This document shows, piece after piece, positions 1 to 7,432 of a stretch of 7,432 nucleotides of DNA. Position numbers and translations under genes: made by a program. Every line of letters starts with the position of its first letter. Position 1 is the stretch's first letter. The stretch is from Propionibacteriaceae bacterium. Its GTDB lineage: Bacteria; Actinomycetota; Actinomycetes; Propionibacteriales; Propionibacteriaceae. The notes under the pieces were generated by a model. The model had not been told where the DNA came from. It saw nothing but the letters and a program-made list of their open reading frames with translations, and did no database searches. The stretch lies in NCBI GenBank assembly GCA_009787035.1, contig WRGV01000017.1, positions 1 to 7,432 on the forward strand, in the 5' to 3' direction.

Positions 1-667
1 CGACGCCGACGGCGAGGCGGCGCTCGATGTGGCGGTGCGCCAGATCATCTCGGAGCACATGGCGGGCGCGGGCGTCATCGACATCTTCGCCGAAGCCGGC
101 CTAGCCAAGCCGGACATCTCGGTCATCGACGACGACTTCCGACGCGCCTTCGAGACCAGCGAGCACAAGAACCTGCAGCTGGAGGCCGTGCGGCGGCTCA
201 TCTCGCAGGAGGTGCGGCTGATCGGCAAGCGCAACGTCGTGGCCGGTCGCAAGTTCTCGCAGATGCTGGCCGAGGCGCTCAACCGCTACCAGAACCGCAC
301 CATCGACGCCGCCCAGGTGATCACCGAGATCGTCGAGATCGCCAAGGCCATCCAGGAGCAGCGCCGCCGCGGCGAAGAGACCGGCCTGTCGGACAACGAG
401 CTGGCCTTCTATGACGCGCTGGCGAGCAACGAGTCTGCCCGGATCGCGATGCAGGACGACACTCTGCGCGCCATCGCGCACGACCTCACCGCCATCGTCC
501 GCAATGACGCCAAGACCGACTGGCAGGTCAAGGAGACCGTTCGCGCCAAACTGCGCACCCGCATCAAGCGCCTGCTGCTCCAGCACGGCTACCCGCCCGA
601 CCAGGAGCCTGCCGCCACGGCCCTGGTCATCCAGCAGGCCGAGGCCATGGCCGAGGAGGAACAGTGA
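1..667 (+). CDS. hsdR: Type I restriction enzyme R subunit (HsdR), C-terminal part, 5' end outside window
   Basis: HsdR is the ATP-dependent DNA translocase and endonuclease subunit of type I restriction-modification complexes, working with HsdM and HsdS on unmodified foreign DNA. Only the last 221 residues are visible. The frame is open to the left edge (first full codon at base 2), so the GTG at 29 is an internal valine and not a start. The visible part is the helical C-terminal domain that follows the helicase lobes (the DUF3387-type tail). It has the characteristic stretches AGRKFSQMLAEALNRYQNR, GLSDNELAFYDALA and the late RTRIKRLLLQHGYPPD, followed by an acidic end (AEAMAEEEQ). This tail is thought to contact HsdM. 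The nuclease and motor motifs lie upstream, so whether the enzyme is intact cannot be judged here. The stop is followed after 61 bases by another plus-strand gene. A 60-base sample (181-240) is 42/60 GC, like the host genes. Confidence 0.92.
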   Translation, partial: DADGEAALDVAVRQIISEHMAGAGVIDIFAEAGLAKPDISVIDDDFRRAFETSEHKNLQLEAVRRLISQEVRLIGKRNVVAGRKFSQMLAEALNRYQNRTIDAAQVITEIVEIAKAIQEQRRRGEETGLSDNELAFYDALASNESARIAMQDDTLRAIAHDLTAIVRNDAKTDWQVKETVRAKLRTRIKRLLLQHGYPPDQEPAATALVIQQAEAMAEEEQ

Positions 668-717
668 CCACACCCTGCGCCATTGGTAGCTACACCCGTC
701 GTCACCGCACGTATGCC

Positions 718-723
718 AGGAGG
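718..723 (+). promoter_or_regulatory. Shine-Dalgarno site of the 729 gene
   Basis: AGGAGG is a full match to the anti-Shine-Dalgarno core and lies 5 bases before the ATG at 729. It fixes that start. No convincing promoter or terminator is visible in the 61-base gap after hsdR, which favours read-through from hsdR. Confidence 0.8.
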
Positions 724-728
724 TCGTC

Positions 729-2063
729 ATGGCAATCGTAGGTTCGGCGCCGCACCCGCGAATCCTCTTCGTCGGCTGGGCAGAAGATGATCCCGGGCTT
801 CAGGAGATGACTGAACTCATTCCAACTTGGAAGATATGGGACGGCAACCTCCAGTCAATTCGTTGGGCGGATTGGGATGCCCTCGTAAGCTGCCAGAAGT
901 TCGACTACCCAGACCCCTTCAGTCACCCCACGCAGCACCGCATGCCTGTTCTCGCCTTCCCTCATTCCACTCTTCCGATGTGCCGGACAGCGAACGAACA
1001 ACTCATGTCGGTGTATCCGGATGCTTTGAAGCAACCTAGCACAGAAATGGAAATCAACGACATCCTGCCCGCACCTCTCAAACAACTTGTGCAACGCGAA
1101 ATGATTCCCTGGCTGCAGAAACTCCCAGAACGACCCCTGCTTGAACACACCTATTCAACGCCGTCAGGATTTTGCACACGGGGATTTCAGACTGATATGG
1201 ATGGAAACTCACCGTATTGGTTCGTCCGGGACGCCGATCATGTCATGATTGCAGGAGCATACCGCACTCGCCACAATGAATCCGTGTGGTGGATCCCCTT
1301 CATTCCTGATTATCCAGCCGAATGGCTATCCGCCGCCATGGAAGCATGGTCAACCGAGCTGCCAGACCAGTTTCCACCCCGATCTCCGTGGCGCACGCAG
1401 CCTCGATGGATGACGCGAGACGAGTTGCGCACAACCGAAGAGATTACCCAAAAGGAGGCTGCTCTTCGCGCACTGACATCGGAGCGACAAGAAGAGATCG
1501 CACAGCTTCAGAGCAAGCTGAGCGGTGATGCGGCGCAAGCCGATGCTGGCCTGCGGCGCCTGCTCACTGCCCAGGGCGCCGAGTTGGAAGACGCGGTGGC
1601 CGACGCGCTCAGGTCACTCGGATTTGATGTCGTGGCCGTCGATGGCACAATCCCGAAGGGACAGGCACGGAAGGAGGATTTCAGAGCCAGCCTCCCAGAG
1701 AGCGGCACTGCGCTCATCGAAGTGAAGGGATACAAGGAGGGCGCGAAGCAGAGCGATCTTCTCAAGATCGCCAAGTACGCCACACTCTATGAAAGCGAGC
1801 AGGAAAAAGCCCCCGAGCGCCAATGGTATATCTGCAATCAGTTCCTTGACGTCGACCCGAACACCCGCCAGGAAATCCTGGCCGGCGCAGATGATTTTCT
1901 CGGCGACTTCGCCAAGGAAGGCGGTGCCGTTATTGACACCAAAGAACTGTTCCTGCTCGTTCGCCAGGTTGAGGATGGCCAACTTTCGCCGGAAGGCGCA
2001 AGAACAGCCCTGTGGAATTCCCCGATGAGATTTGTGGCCCCGAAACTGGCCACTGCGCCGTAG
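729..2063 (+). CDS. Protein with C-terminal PD-(D/E)XK restriction-endonuclease-like domain, linked to hsdR
   Basis: I do not recognise the whole protein (444 residues), but three zones are visible. Residues 1-220 are unassigned. They are tryptophan-rich and begin with a beta-alpha-like pattern (PRILFVGWAEDDPG, then WDALVSC). Residues about 230-282 are charged and helical (EEITQKEAALRALTSERQEE), probably a coiled-coil linker. Residues about 283-435 look like a PD-(D/E)XK nuclease fold: helix A with E285/E287 (AELEDAVADALRSLGFDV), D317 in KEDF, then the core strand LIEVKGY with E331 and K333. The tail VIDTKELFLLVRQVEDGQLS recalls the C-terminus of other actinobacterial proteins with this domain. 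The candidate catalytic set E/D317/E331/K333 looks complete. No membrane segment or signal peptide is seen. Its position behind hsdR suggests a role in defence against foreign DNA, as sensor plus nuclease; that role is inferred from context. Samples at 781-840 and 1021-1080 are 29/60 GC each and 1741-1800 is 33/60, well below the neighbours, which points to horizontal transfer. Confidence 0.8.
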   Translation: MAIVGSAPHPRILFVGWAEDDPGLQEMTELIPTWKIWDGNLQSIRWADWDALVSCQKFDYPDPFSHPTQHRMPVLAFPHSTLPMCRTANEQLMSVYPDALKQPSTEMEINDILPAPLKQLVQREMIPWLQKLPERPLLEHTYSTPSGFCTRGFQTDMDGNSPYWFVRDADHVMIAGAYRTRHNESVWWIPFIPDYPAEWLSAAMEAWSTELPDQFPPRSPWRTQPRWMTRDELRTTEEITQKEAALRALTSERQEEIAQLQSKLSGDAAQADAGLRRLLTAQGAELEDAVADALRSLGFDVVAVDGTIPKGQARKEDFRASLPESGTALIEVKGYKEGAKQSDLLKIAKYATLYESEQEKAPERQWYICNQFLDVDPNTRQEILAGADDFLGDFAKEGGAVIDTKELFLLVRQVEDGQLSPEGARTALWNSPMRFVAPKLATAP

Positions 2064-2094
2064 GCCACCAACTCCGGCAACCAGGAACGCAGAA

Positions 2095-2277
2095 TCATGA
2101 GCGTTGGCCGTGCCTGATCTCTTCCAGTGCCGACATGAACTCATCGGTCGTCAGGTCGAACGTGCCGTCTTCGAGCAGCTTGACCAGAGTCACGCGTGAC
2201 ACGTTGAGGATCTCGGCGGCCTGAGTCGTCGTCAGCATCGCCGCAAGAGATGCGCTTCGCGGCACGGAGTTATCCAC
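2095..2277 (-). CDS. Short excisionase/antitoxin-type helix-turn-helix ORF, probably a deleted remnant
   Basis: The 60-codon ORF begins with GTG at 2277; a stop lies two codons upstream in frame, so it cannot be longer. An internal ATG at 2238 (before LTTTQ) is the other possible start. Residues 15-37 (LTTTQAAEILNVSRVTLVKLLED) are a typical MerR/excisionase-like helix-turn-helix of the kind found in type II antitoxins. In those proteins, as I recall them, the helix-turn-helix is followed by a basic wing (hRRhR-like) and then a helix of about 40 residues before a DG-[LTY]-[YF]-D-T-D end. Here LLEDG runs straight into TFDLTTDEFMSALEE, so the wing seems to be missing. No toxin gene lies next to it: it converges on the nuclease-domain gene 31 bases away. 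It is most likely a non-functional relic, and a pseudogene label would be equally fair. A minimal DNA-binding protein is less likely. Confidence 0.5.
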   Translation of the reverse strand: MDNSVPRSASLAAMLTTTQAAEILNVSRVTLVKLLEDGTFDLTTDEFMSALEEIRHGQRS

Positions 2278-2348
2278 AGATCAGGCACCTTTTTGCCCCG
2301 CGAGTGCTGCACCTGTGTTTGACTATGCAAAGACCACTTGGCCCCCGT

Positions 2349-2355
2349 GGAAAGG
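2349..2355 (+). promoter_or_regulatory. Probable ribosome binding site for the beta-propeller gene
   Basis: GGAAAGG ends 7 bases before the ATG at 2363 and is the reason for choosing that start over the upstream in-frame GTG at 2315, which has no purine-rich site before it. Starting at 2363 also removes 16 residues that look like translated leader. No good -10/-35 pair was found between 2278 and 2362. Confidence 0.5.
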
Positions 2356-2362
2356 CCCCTCG

Positions 2363-3700
2363 ATGATCGAAAAACTGGAACCCCCTGCGTCCACCGATGC
2401 CCCGCCGACACCAGCGCCACTCGAACCGCCTCCCCCACCCCCGACGAAACGCCGCCGCCACTGGTCGGCCATCGTCTGGGTGATGGCCGTGCTGGCCTTG
2501 GCACTTGTCAGCTGGATGTTCGTTCCGCCTCGAACGGCCCCGGCTCCAACCCAGGCCTCAATCCCCCACCAGACCACGCACCTGGGCGTCCCGGATATCA
2601 CCACCACGCCCACGTGGGCCGACCCCATCAAGGTCGCATCGCCGGACAACACCGACATGTTCCATATCAGCGCCACCCCGTCAATCGACATCGCCCTGTT
2701 CGCCTGGTCCAACTCCGATGACACCACCCACTACATCGGCCCGCTGGTCGCCGTCAACCTGAAGACGCAGACGGTCGTGTGGACGAAGGACCTCGGTAGC
2801 TACCTGTTCCACACCAACACCCAAGACCTCATCATCACATCAGGCGACACGATCATGTCCGTCGACCCGACCACGGGCACAACCATGTCGCAGGCCACGC
2901 TCCCCGCCGATGCGCCCGTCATCGCGGATGCACCCGGCATCGTCGTCACCCGACAGGACGATCGAATGTGCGCCCGCTCTGTCGCGCATCTGGACGGATG
3001 CCTGTGGATTGCGGCCGATTCCGGCTACGGAATGATCTTCGGCGACAGCCACTGGATCGACACCGGAGACGGCGTCCTTGATCTACACACAGGCAAACCG
3101 GCACCATTCGGCGCCGACGCAGGACAGGGCAGGACGTTTTACAGTGGCCCTCGACCGTCCGAAGTCTTTCGAATGACACGCGACACAGAGGGCAACGACA
3201 CGCTGCAGCGATGGGACACCGCAGCCGACAAGGGCATCGGCGACCCCATGGCCTACAAGGGCTTCCTCGACAGTCTCGGCATCAACGCCTTCGCCGTCCG
3301 GCGAGAGGTGAACGACTCGATGGACTCCGTCCAGGCATACTCGTGGCAGACGGGCGAACCGCTGTGGCAGACCGCGGACGTCTCAGCCGCCTTCACAGGC
3401 GGCACCGACAGCGCCGGCCTGGCGCTGATCGCACCCATCTCCAGCTCCACGGCAGGCTGCTTGGCCCTGGACGCCGGCACCGGCGAACACATCTGGACGG
3501 ATCCCGCCTGTGCCTATATGCTGGCCGGCCGCCGGATCGCCTATGCGGTCGCCGAGTCCGCGCCACATACACCCACCACCGTCGAAGCGCACGACGCGAT
3601 AGCATCCGGCTTCCCCACACTGTGGTCAGTCGACGTACCCCGAGGCCGCCACAGATATCGGGGGCGCTGCCGATCACCTGGTCGCCGTCAGCGCCGGTGA
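2363..3700 (+). CDS. Membrane-anchored PQQ-like beta-propeller protein, C-terminus disrupted by a frameshift
   Basis: As read, the protein has 445 residues. Residues 1-33 are a cytoplasmic proline-rich stretch (six P in a row at 22-27) ending in the basic patch KRRR. Residues about 35-54 form one membrane segment (AIVWVMAVLALALVSWMFV), giving an N-in/C-out anchor. The remaining about 390 residues would sit outside the membrane. They contain beta-propeller (PQQ-like/quinoprotein-like) repeats of the type 'aVnl.TG...W': LVAVNLKTQTVVWTKDL (128-144), IMSVDPTTGTTM (164-175), VQAYSWQTGEPLWQTADV (323-340) and LALDAGTGEHIWTD (367-380). Cysteines 203/213 and 366/383 could form disulfides. No PQQ-dependent enzyme residues can be claimed, so a scaffold or lipid/protein-interaction role is more likely; the function is unknown. 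From residue 427 the reading turns into an arginine-rich tail (RGRHRYRGRCRSPGRRQRR) that does not fit the rest, because of an apparent one-base excess near 3638-3641. The corrected protein would have 458 residues. GC is near that of the host (39/60 at 2701-2760). Confidence 0.72.
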   Translation: MIEKLEPPASTDAPPTPAPLEPPPPPPTKRRRHWSAIVWVMAVLALALVSWMFVPPRTAPAPTQASIPHQTTHLGVPDITTTPTWADPIKVASPDNTDMFHISATPSIDIALFAWSNSDDTTHYIGPLVAVNLKTQTVVWTKDLGSYLFHTNTQDLIITSGDTIMSVDPTTGTTMSQATLPADAPVIADAPGIVVTRQDDRMCARSVAHLDGCLWIAADSGYGMIFGDSHWIDTGDGVLDLHTGKPAPFGADAGQGRTFYSGPRPSEVFRMTRDTEGNDTLQRWDTAADKGIGDPMAYKGFLDSLGINAFAVRREVNDSMDSVQAYSWQTGEPLWQTADVSAAFTGGTDSAGLALIAPISSSTAGCLALDAGTGEHIWTDPACAYMLAGRRIAYAVAESAPHTPTTVEAHDAIASGFPTLWSVDVPRGRHRYRGRCRSPGRRQRR

Positions 3701-3740
3701 CGGCTCCGGCTATAGCTTCGTCTGGGTGGCGAAGCCATAG
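3642..3740 (+). pseudogene. Displaced C-terminal coding segment of the beta-propeller gene (+1 frame)
   Basis: Read from 3642, this frame gives a sensible end to the propeller: EAATDIGGAADHLVAV followed by a short segment ending in SYSFVWVAKP-like sequence (GYSFVWVAKP) and a TAG at 3738-3740. It contains another 'LVAVsaGdG...W' strand motif like the earlier repeats, while the frame that continues the upstream gene gives arginine-rich nonsense. The two join cleanly if one C of the run at 3638-3641 is removed (VDVP then EAATD). The corrected stop lies 10 bases from the stop of the convergent pckG, a tidy gene boundary. The cause could be a sequencing error, a true mutation or, less likely, ribosomal frameshifting. 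Confidence 0.75.
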
Positions 3741-3750
3741 CAGCACCCGG

Positions 3751-5616
3751 TCAGCCGTTCACCGCCGCCCTGAGGCGATCGAGCTGGGCGCGCACCTCGT
3801 CCGGAATGTGCTTGCCGTCGGTCTCCAGGCTGTCGAACCACTGCTCGACCAGCGGAATCTCCTTGGCCCAGGCCGCCGGGTCGTACCTCGTCAGCTGGTC
3901 GAGGACGTCGGCGTCCAGGCCGAGGCCAGCGACGTCCAGGTCGTCGGGGTCGGGCAGCCAGCCGATGGGCGTCTCGACGGCCTTCGCGCGACCTTCGATG
4001 CGGCGGGTGATCCAGTCGAGCACGCGGACGTTGTCCCCGAAGCCCGGCCACAGGAAGTGGCCGTCGGCGTCCTTGCGGAACCAGTTGACGTAGAAGATCG
4101 CCGGCAGCTTGTCGGGCGTCGTGGCGGCGGCCACGTCGAGCCAGTGTTGCAGGTAGTCAGCGACGTGATAGCCGATGAACGGCAGCATCGCCATCGGGTC
4201 GCGGCGCACGACGCCGACCGCACCGGCGGCCGCCGCGGTGGTCTCGGACGAGCACGTGGCCCCCAGGAACACCCCGTGCGTCCAGTCGCGGGCCTGGTTG
4301 ACCAGCGGGATCGTGGTGGGACGGCGCCCGCCGAAGATGATCGCGTCCACCGGGATGCCGTCGGGCAGGTCGTACTCGGGCGCCAGCACCGGGCACTGGT
4401 CCATCGGCATGGTGTAGCGCGCATTCGGATGCGCCGCCCGCACGCCCGTGCGCGGCGTCCACGGGAAGCCGCGCCAGTCGGTCAGATGCTCGGGCTGCTC
4501 GGGCGTCATGCCCTCCCACCAGATGTCGCCGTCCGGAGTCAGCGCCGTGTTGGTGAAGATCGAGTTGCCCCTGACCATCATGGCCATCGCGTTCGGGTTG
4601 GTCTCGTCGGACGTGCCGGGCGCCACGCCGAACATGCCGGTCTCCGGATTGACGGCATACAGGCGTCCGTCCGGGCCCGGGCGCAGCCAGGCGATGTCGT
4701 CGCCCAGCGCCTCGGCCTTCCAGCCGGGCAGCGTCGGCTGCAGCATCGCCAGGTTGGTCTTGCCGCACGCGCTGGGGAACGCGCCGACGATGACGAACGA
4801 CCGCCCCTGCGGGTTGGTCAGCTTGAGCAGCAGCATGTGCTCGGCCATCCAGCCTTCCTCGCGGCCGATCACCGAGCCGATGCGCAGCGCGAAGCACTTC
4901 TTGCCGAGCAGAGAATTGCCGCCGTACCCCGAACCGTACGACCAGATTTCGCGCGTCTGCGGGAAGTGACAGATGTACTTCTCGGGATTGCAGGGCCAGG
5001 GGACGTCGCTCTCGCCCGGCGCCAGCGGCACGCCCACGCTGTGCAGGCCGCGGACGAACGACGCCTGCGTCGCCGCCATCGCCTCGGCGACCGCCGCACC
5101 CATACGCGTCATGATGTGCATCGAGATCACCACGTAGGCCGAGTCGGTGATCTCGACGCCGAACTGCGGATGGCTCGCCTGCAGCGACCCCATGCAGTAC
5201 GGGATGACGTACATCGTGCGCCCGCGCATGCAGCCGTCGTACAGCGGCGTCATCGTCTGCTTCATCTGTGTCGGATCGACCCAGTGATTGGTCGGGCCGG
5301 CCTCGGCCTGCGTCGGTGCGCAGATGAACGTGCGATTCTCGACGCGTGCGGTGTCGTCCGGATCGGTGCGCGTCAGGAACGAGTTGGGCTTTCGCTGCGG
5401 GCTGAGCTGAATCAGCGTGCCGGCCGCCACGAGCAGGTCGGTGAGACGCTGCCACTCCTGTGGCGAACCGTCACAGAACTCGATCGCGGCGGGCTTGGTC
5501 AGCGCGGCCACCTCGCGCACCCACGCGCGCAGCGCGGCATGCTCGGGCACGACCCCCCGCACCGGGATGTCGTCATAGCTTGTCAATTCGGTAGTGTCGG
5601 GGACTGTCTGGCTCAC
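3751..5616 (-). CDS. pckG: Phosphoenolpyruvate carboxykinase, GTP-dependent
   Basis: PckG catalyses oxaloacetate + GTP to phosphoenolpyruvate + GDP + CO2 in the cytoplasm. This is the first committed gluconeogenic step, and in some actinobacteria it also runs in the anaplerotic direction. The sequence is full length (621 residues from the chosen GTG) and matches the family throughout. In that numbering it has CMRGRTMYV (129-137), SYGSGYGGN with the tyrosine near 231, GKK at 238-240 and AEHM with the metal histidine at 260. The kinase-1 P-loop FPSACGKTN is at 280-288 with the hyper-reactive cysteine 284 and lysine 286. The metal aspartates are in LGDDIAW (D306/D307), FGGRR is at 428-432, and the guanine-binding aromatics are in NWFRK (W512/F513) and FLWPGFGDN. 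All expected catalytic residues are present. The GTG at 5616 is preferred to the upstream ATG at 5637 because an AGGAG lies 6 bases before it; the ATG has no such site. It converges with the beta-propeller gene at its 3' end. Confidence 0.96.
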   Translation of the reverse strand: MSQTVPDTTELTSYDDIPVRGVVPEHAALRAWVREVAALTKPAAIEFCDGSPQEWQRLTDLLVAAGTLIQLSPQRKPNSFLTRTDPDDTARVENRTFICAPTQAEAGPTNHWVDPTQMKQTMTPLYDGCMRGRTMYVIPYCMGSLQASHPQFGVEITDSAYVVISMHIMTRMGAAVAEAMAATQASFVRGLHSVGVPLAPGESDVPWPCNPEKYICHFPQTREIWSYGSGYGGNSLLGKKCFALRIGSVIGREEGWMAEHMLLLKLTNPQGRSFVIVGAFPSACGKTNLAMLQPTLPGWKAEALGDDIAWLRPGPDGRLYAVNPETGMFGVAPGTSDETNPNAMAMMVRGNSIFTNTALTPDGDIWWEGMTPEQPEHLTDWRGFPWTPRTGVRAAHPNARYTMPMDQCPVLAPEYDLPDGIPVDAIIFGGRRPTTIPLVNQARDWTHGVFLGATCSSETTAAAAGAVGVVRRDPMAMLPFIGYHVADYLQHWLDVAAATTPDKLPAIFYVNWFRKDADGHFLWPGFGDNVRVLDWITRRIEGRAKAVETPIGWLPDPDDLDVAGLGLDADVLDQLTRYDPAAWAKEIPLVEQWFDSLETDGKHIPDEVRAQLDRLRAAVNG

Positions 5617-5622
5617 GGGGCA

Positions 5623-5627
5623 CTCCT
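5623..5627 (-). promoter_or_regulatory. Shine-Dalgarno site deciding the pckG start
   Basis: On the minus strand AGGAG is followed by six bases and then GTG at 5616. It lies inside codons 4-5 of the longer reading that starts at ATG 5637, which argues that the longer start is not used. Confidence 0.6.
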
Positions 5628-5654
5628 GTGTCGTCATCGGGTTGGCGCATGATC

Positions 5655-5660
5655 AGTGTA
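5655..5660 (-). promoter_or_regulatory. Possible -10 element of pckG
   Basis: TACACT on the minus strand matches TATAAT in four of six bases and would place transcription start about 30 bases before the GTG start. No good -35 hexamer is found 16-18 bases upstream. This is the best candidate in the 110-base gap between the ABC ATPase stop and pckG, and it is weak. Confidence 0.25.
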
Positions 5661-5726
5661 GACAACGATCCTGAACCCCTCACAGGTGGTCCACTCAGCC
5701 CACGGCCGAATCGCACCCCCGAGCGC

Positions 5727-6745
<1,019 letters not shown>

Positions 6746-6749
<4 letters not shown>

Positions 6750-7432
6750 GCCCTCTTCTCCACAGGACGTACCACCGGCGTGAACCCGACGCGCGGACGG
6801 ACGCGCAACCGGCGCAGCCGGGCGGCGTTCATGCCGGAGTTGCGCAGCCGCGGATTGACGAACTCGTCGATGCCGAAGTTGATCAGCGCCAGCGACATGC
6901 CCAGCAGCGCGACGCACAGGCCGGCCGGGACGAACCACCACCAGGCGCCCTGCATGAACGCACCGCCGGTCTGGGCGAAGAACAGGATCGTCCCCCAGTT
7001 CCAGTCGGACAGCGACGCGACGCCGATGAACGCCAGCGTGACCTCGCTCAGCACCGCGGCGATCACCGTGTTGATGAACGTGGACGCGATGATCGCGGTC
7101 AGGTTGGGCATGATCTCGAAGACGATGATCCGGATGCTCGACTCGCCGTTGGCCCGCGCCGCCTCGACGAAGTCGCGGTGGGCCATCGACAGCGTCTGGC
7201 TTCGCATGACGCGCGCGCCCCAGGCCCAGCCGGTCAGCGCGATCACCAAGATCACGGTCCACTTGCTCGACGTGGCCACCATCGACGTGATCACGATCAT
7301 CAGCGGCAGCGCGGGGATCACGAGGAACACGTTCGACAGCATCGATAGACCCTCGTCGCCCCAGCCGCCGAAATACCCGGCGCTCACGCCGATCAGCACG
7401 GCCAGCGCGGTCGCGATGATCCCGGCCGACAG
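6746..7432 (-). CDS. ABC transporter permease, DppC/OppC type, 5' end outside window
   Basis: One of the two membrane subunits of the same importer. The frame is open to the window edge, so 228 residues are visible; the GTG at 7399 is an internal codon preceded by eleven in-frame codons (LSAGIIATALA). The visible part covers most of the binding-protein-dependent permease domain, with SAGYFGGWGDE near the start and membrane segments around LSNVFLVIPALPLMIVITSM, TVILVIALTGWAWG, IIASTFINTVIAAVLSEVTL and LCVALLGMSLALINF. The cytoplasmic EAA loop that docks on the ATPase (FVEAARANGESSIRIIVFEIMPN) is encoded around 7103-7171. GIDEFVNPRLR and a basic tail of about 30 residues close the protein. The EAA loop is intact. 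The stop overlaps the ATPase start by four bases, so the two are translationally coupled. The usual DppB-type permease and substrate-binding protein should lie beyond the right edge. Confidence 0.92.

Noticed and set aside
101..730. A 209-codon minus-strand frame opposite hsdR
   Set aside because: It is antisense to the recognisable HsdR tail and made of L, V, G, D and R runs typical of a complementary frame.
2285..2298. GGCA...TGCC hairpin with T5 as a terminator between the HTH ORF and the beta-propeller gene
   Set aside because: The stem has four pairs and the T-run is in the loop, not after the stem.
3693..3710. GCCGG...CCGGC inverted repeat as a terminator
   Set aside because: The stem is five bases long with no T-run after it, it lies within the corrected coding frame, and such repeats are common at this GC content.
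3211..5652. An 813-codon open frame on the plus strand opposite pckG
   Set aside because: It lies antisense to a fully conserved pckG and is dominated by R, H, G and A, as expected of an antisense frame of high-GC codons. No domain or start signal is seen.
5686..5694. GTGG-T-CCAC palindrome upstream of the pckG promoter candidate as an operator
   Set aside because: The arms are only four bases and there is no second copy, so chance is the simplest explanation.
6750..7262. N-terminal extension of the ATPase frame back to 7262
   Set aside because: The extra 171 codons are an out-of-frame reading of the permease, with RDHRVHVHQHGDRRG-like composition. The real start is the ATG at 6749, with GGAG upstream.

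Overview
The window looks like the chromosome of a high-GC Gram-positive bacterium (Actinomycetota). The GTP-type PEP carboxykinase resembles the mycobacterial type, the peptide-type ABC transporter pieces look actinobacterial, and the housekeeping genes are about 67-70% GC in hand-counted 60-base samples. I cannot name the genus.

Layout. Positions 1-667 (+) hold the 3' end of hsdR, the motor/nuclease subunit of a type I restriction-modification enzyme. Positions 729-2063 (+) hold a 444-residue protein that lies 61 bases downstream of hsdR and is probably in the same transcript. It has an unrecognised N-terminal half, a charged coiled-coil-like linker and a C-terminal PD-(D/E)XK nuclease-like domain. 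Its DNA is clearly lower in GC than its surroundings, so it looks like imported defence cargo. Positions 2095-2277 (-) hold a very short excisionase/antitoxin-type helix-turn-helix ORF that appears to have lost its middle and has no toxin partner. Positions 2363-3700 (+) hold a membrane-anchored, PQQ-like beta-propeller protein. Its last part is thrown out of frame at a run of four C, and the expected C-terminus continues in another frame to 3740. Positions 3751-5616 (-) hold pckG. Positions 5727-6749 (-) and 6746-7432 (-) hold a DppD/OppD-type ATPase and a DppC-type permease, translationally coupled and cut off at the window edge.

How they fit together. The left third is the tail of a restriction/defence locus. 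The region around 2064-2362 looks like its worn edge, with an antitoxin relic and no clear terminators. The right half is core metabolism and uptake: gluconeogenic/anaplerotic PEP-oxaloacetate interconversion, and import of peptides or oligosaccharides. pckG is read in the same direction as the transporter genes but has its own leader, so it is probably a separate unit. The best candidates for something new are the 444-residue nuclease-domain protein attached to the type I RM locus, the C4 frameshift in the beta-propeller gene, and the collapsed antitoxin ORF.
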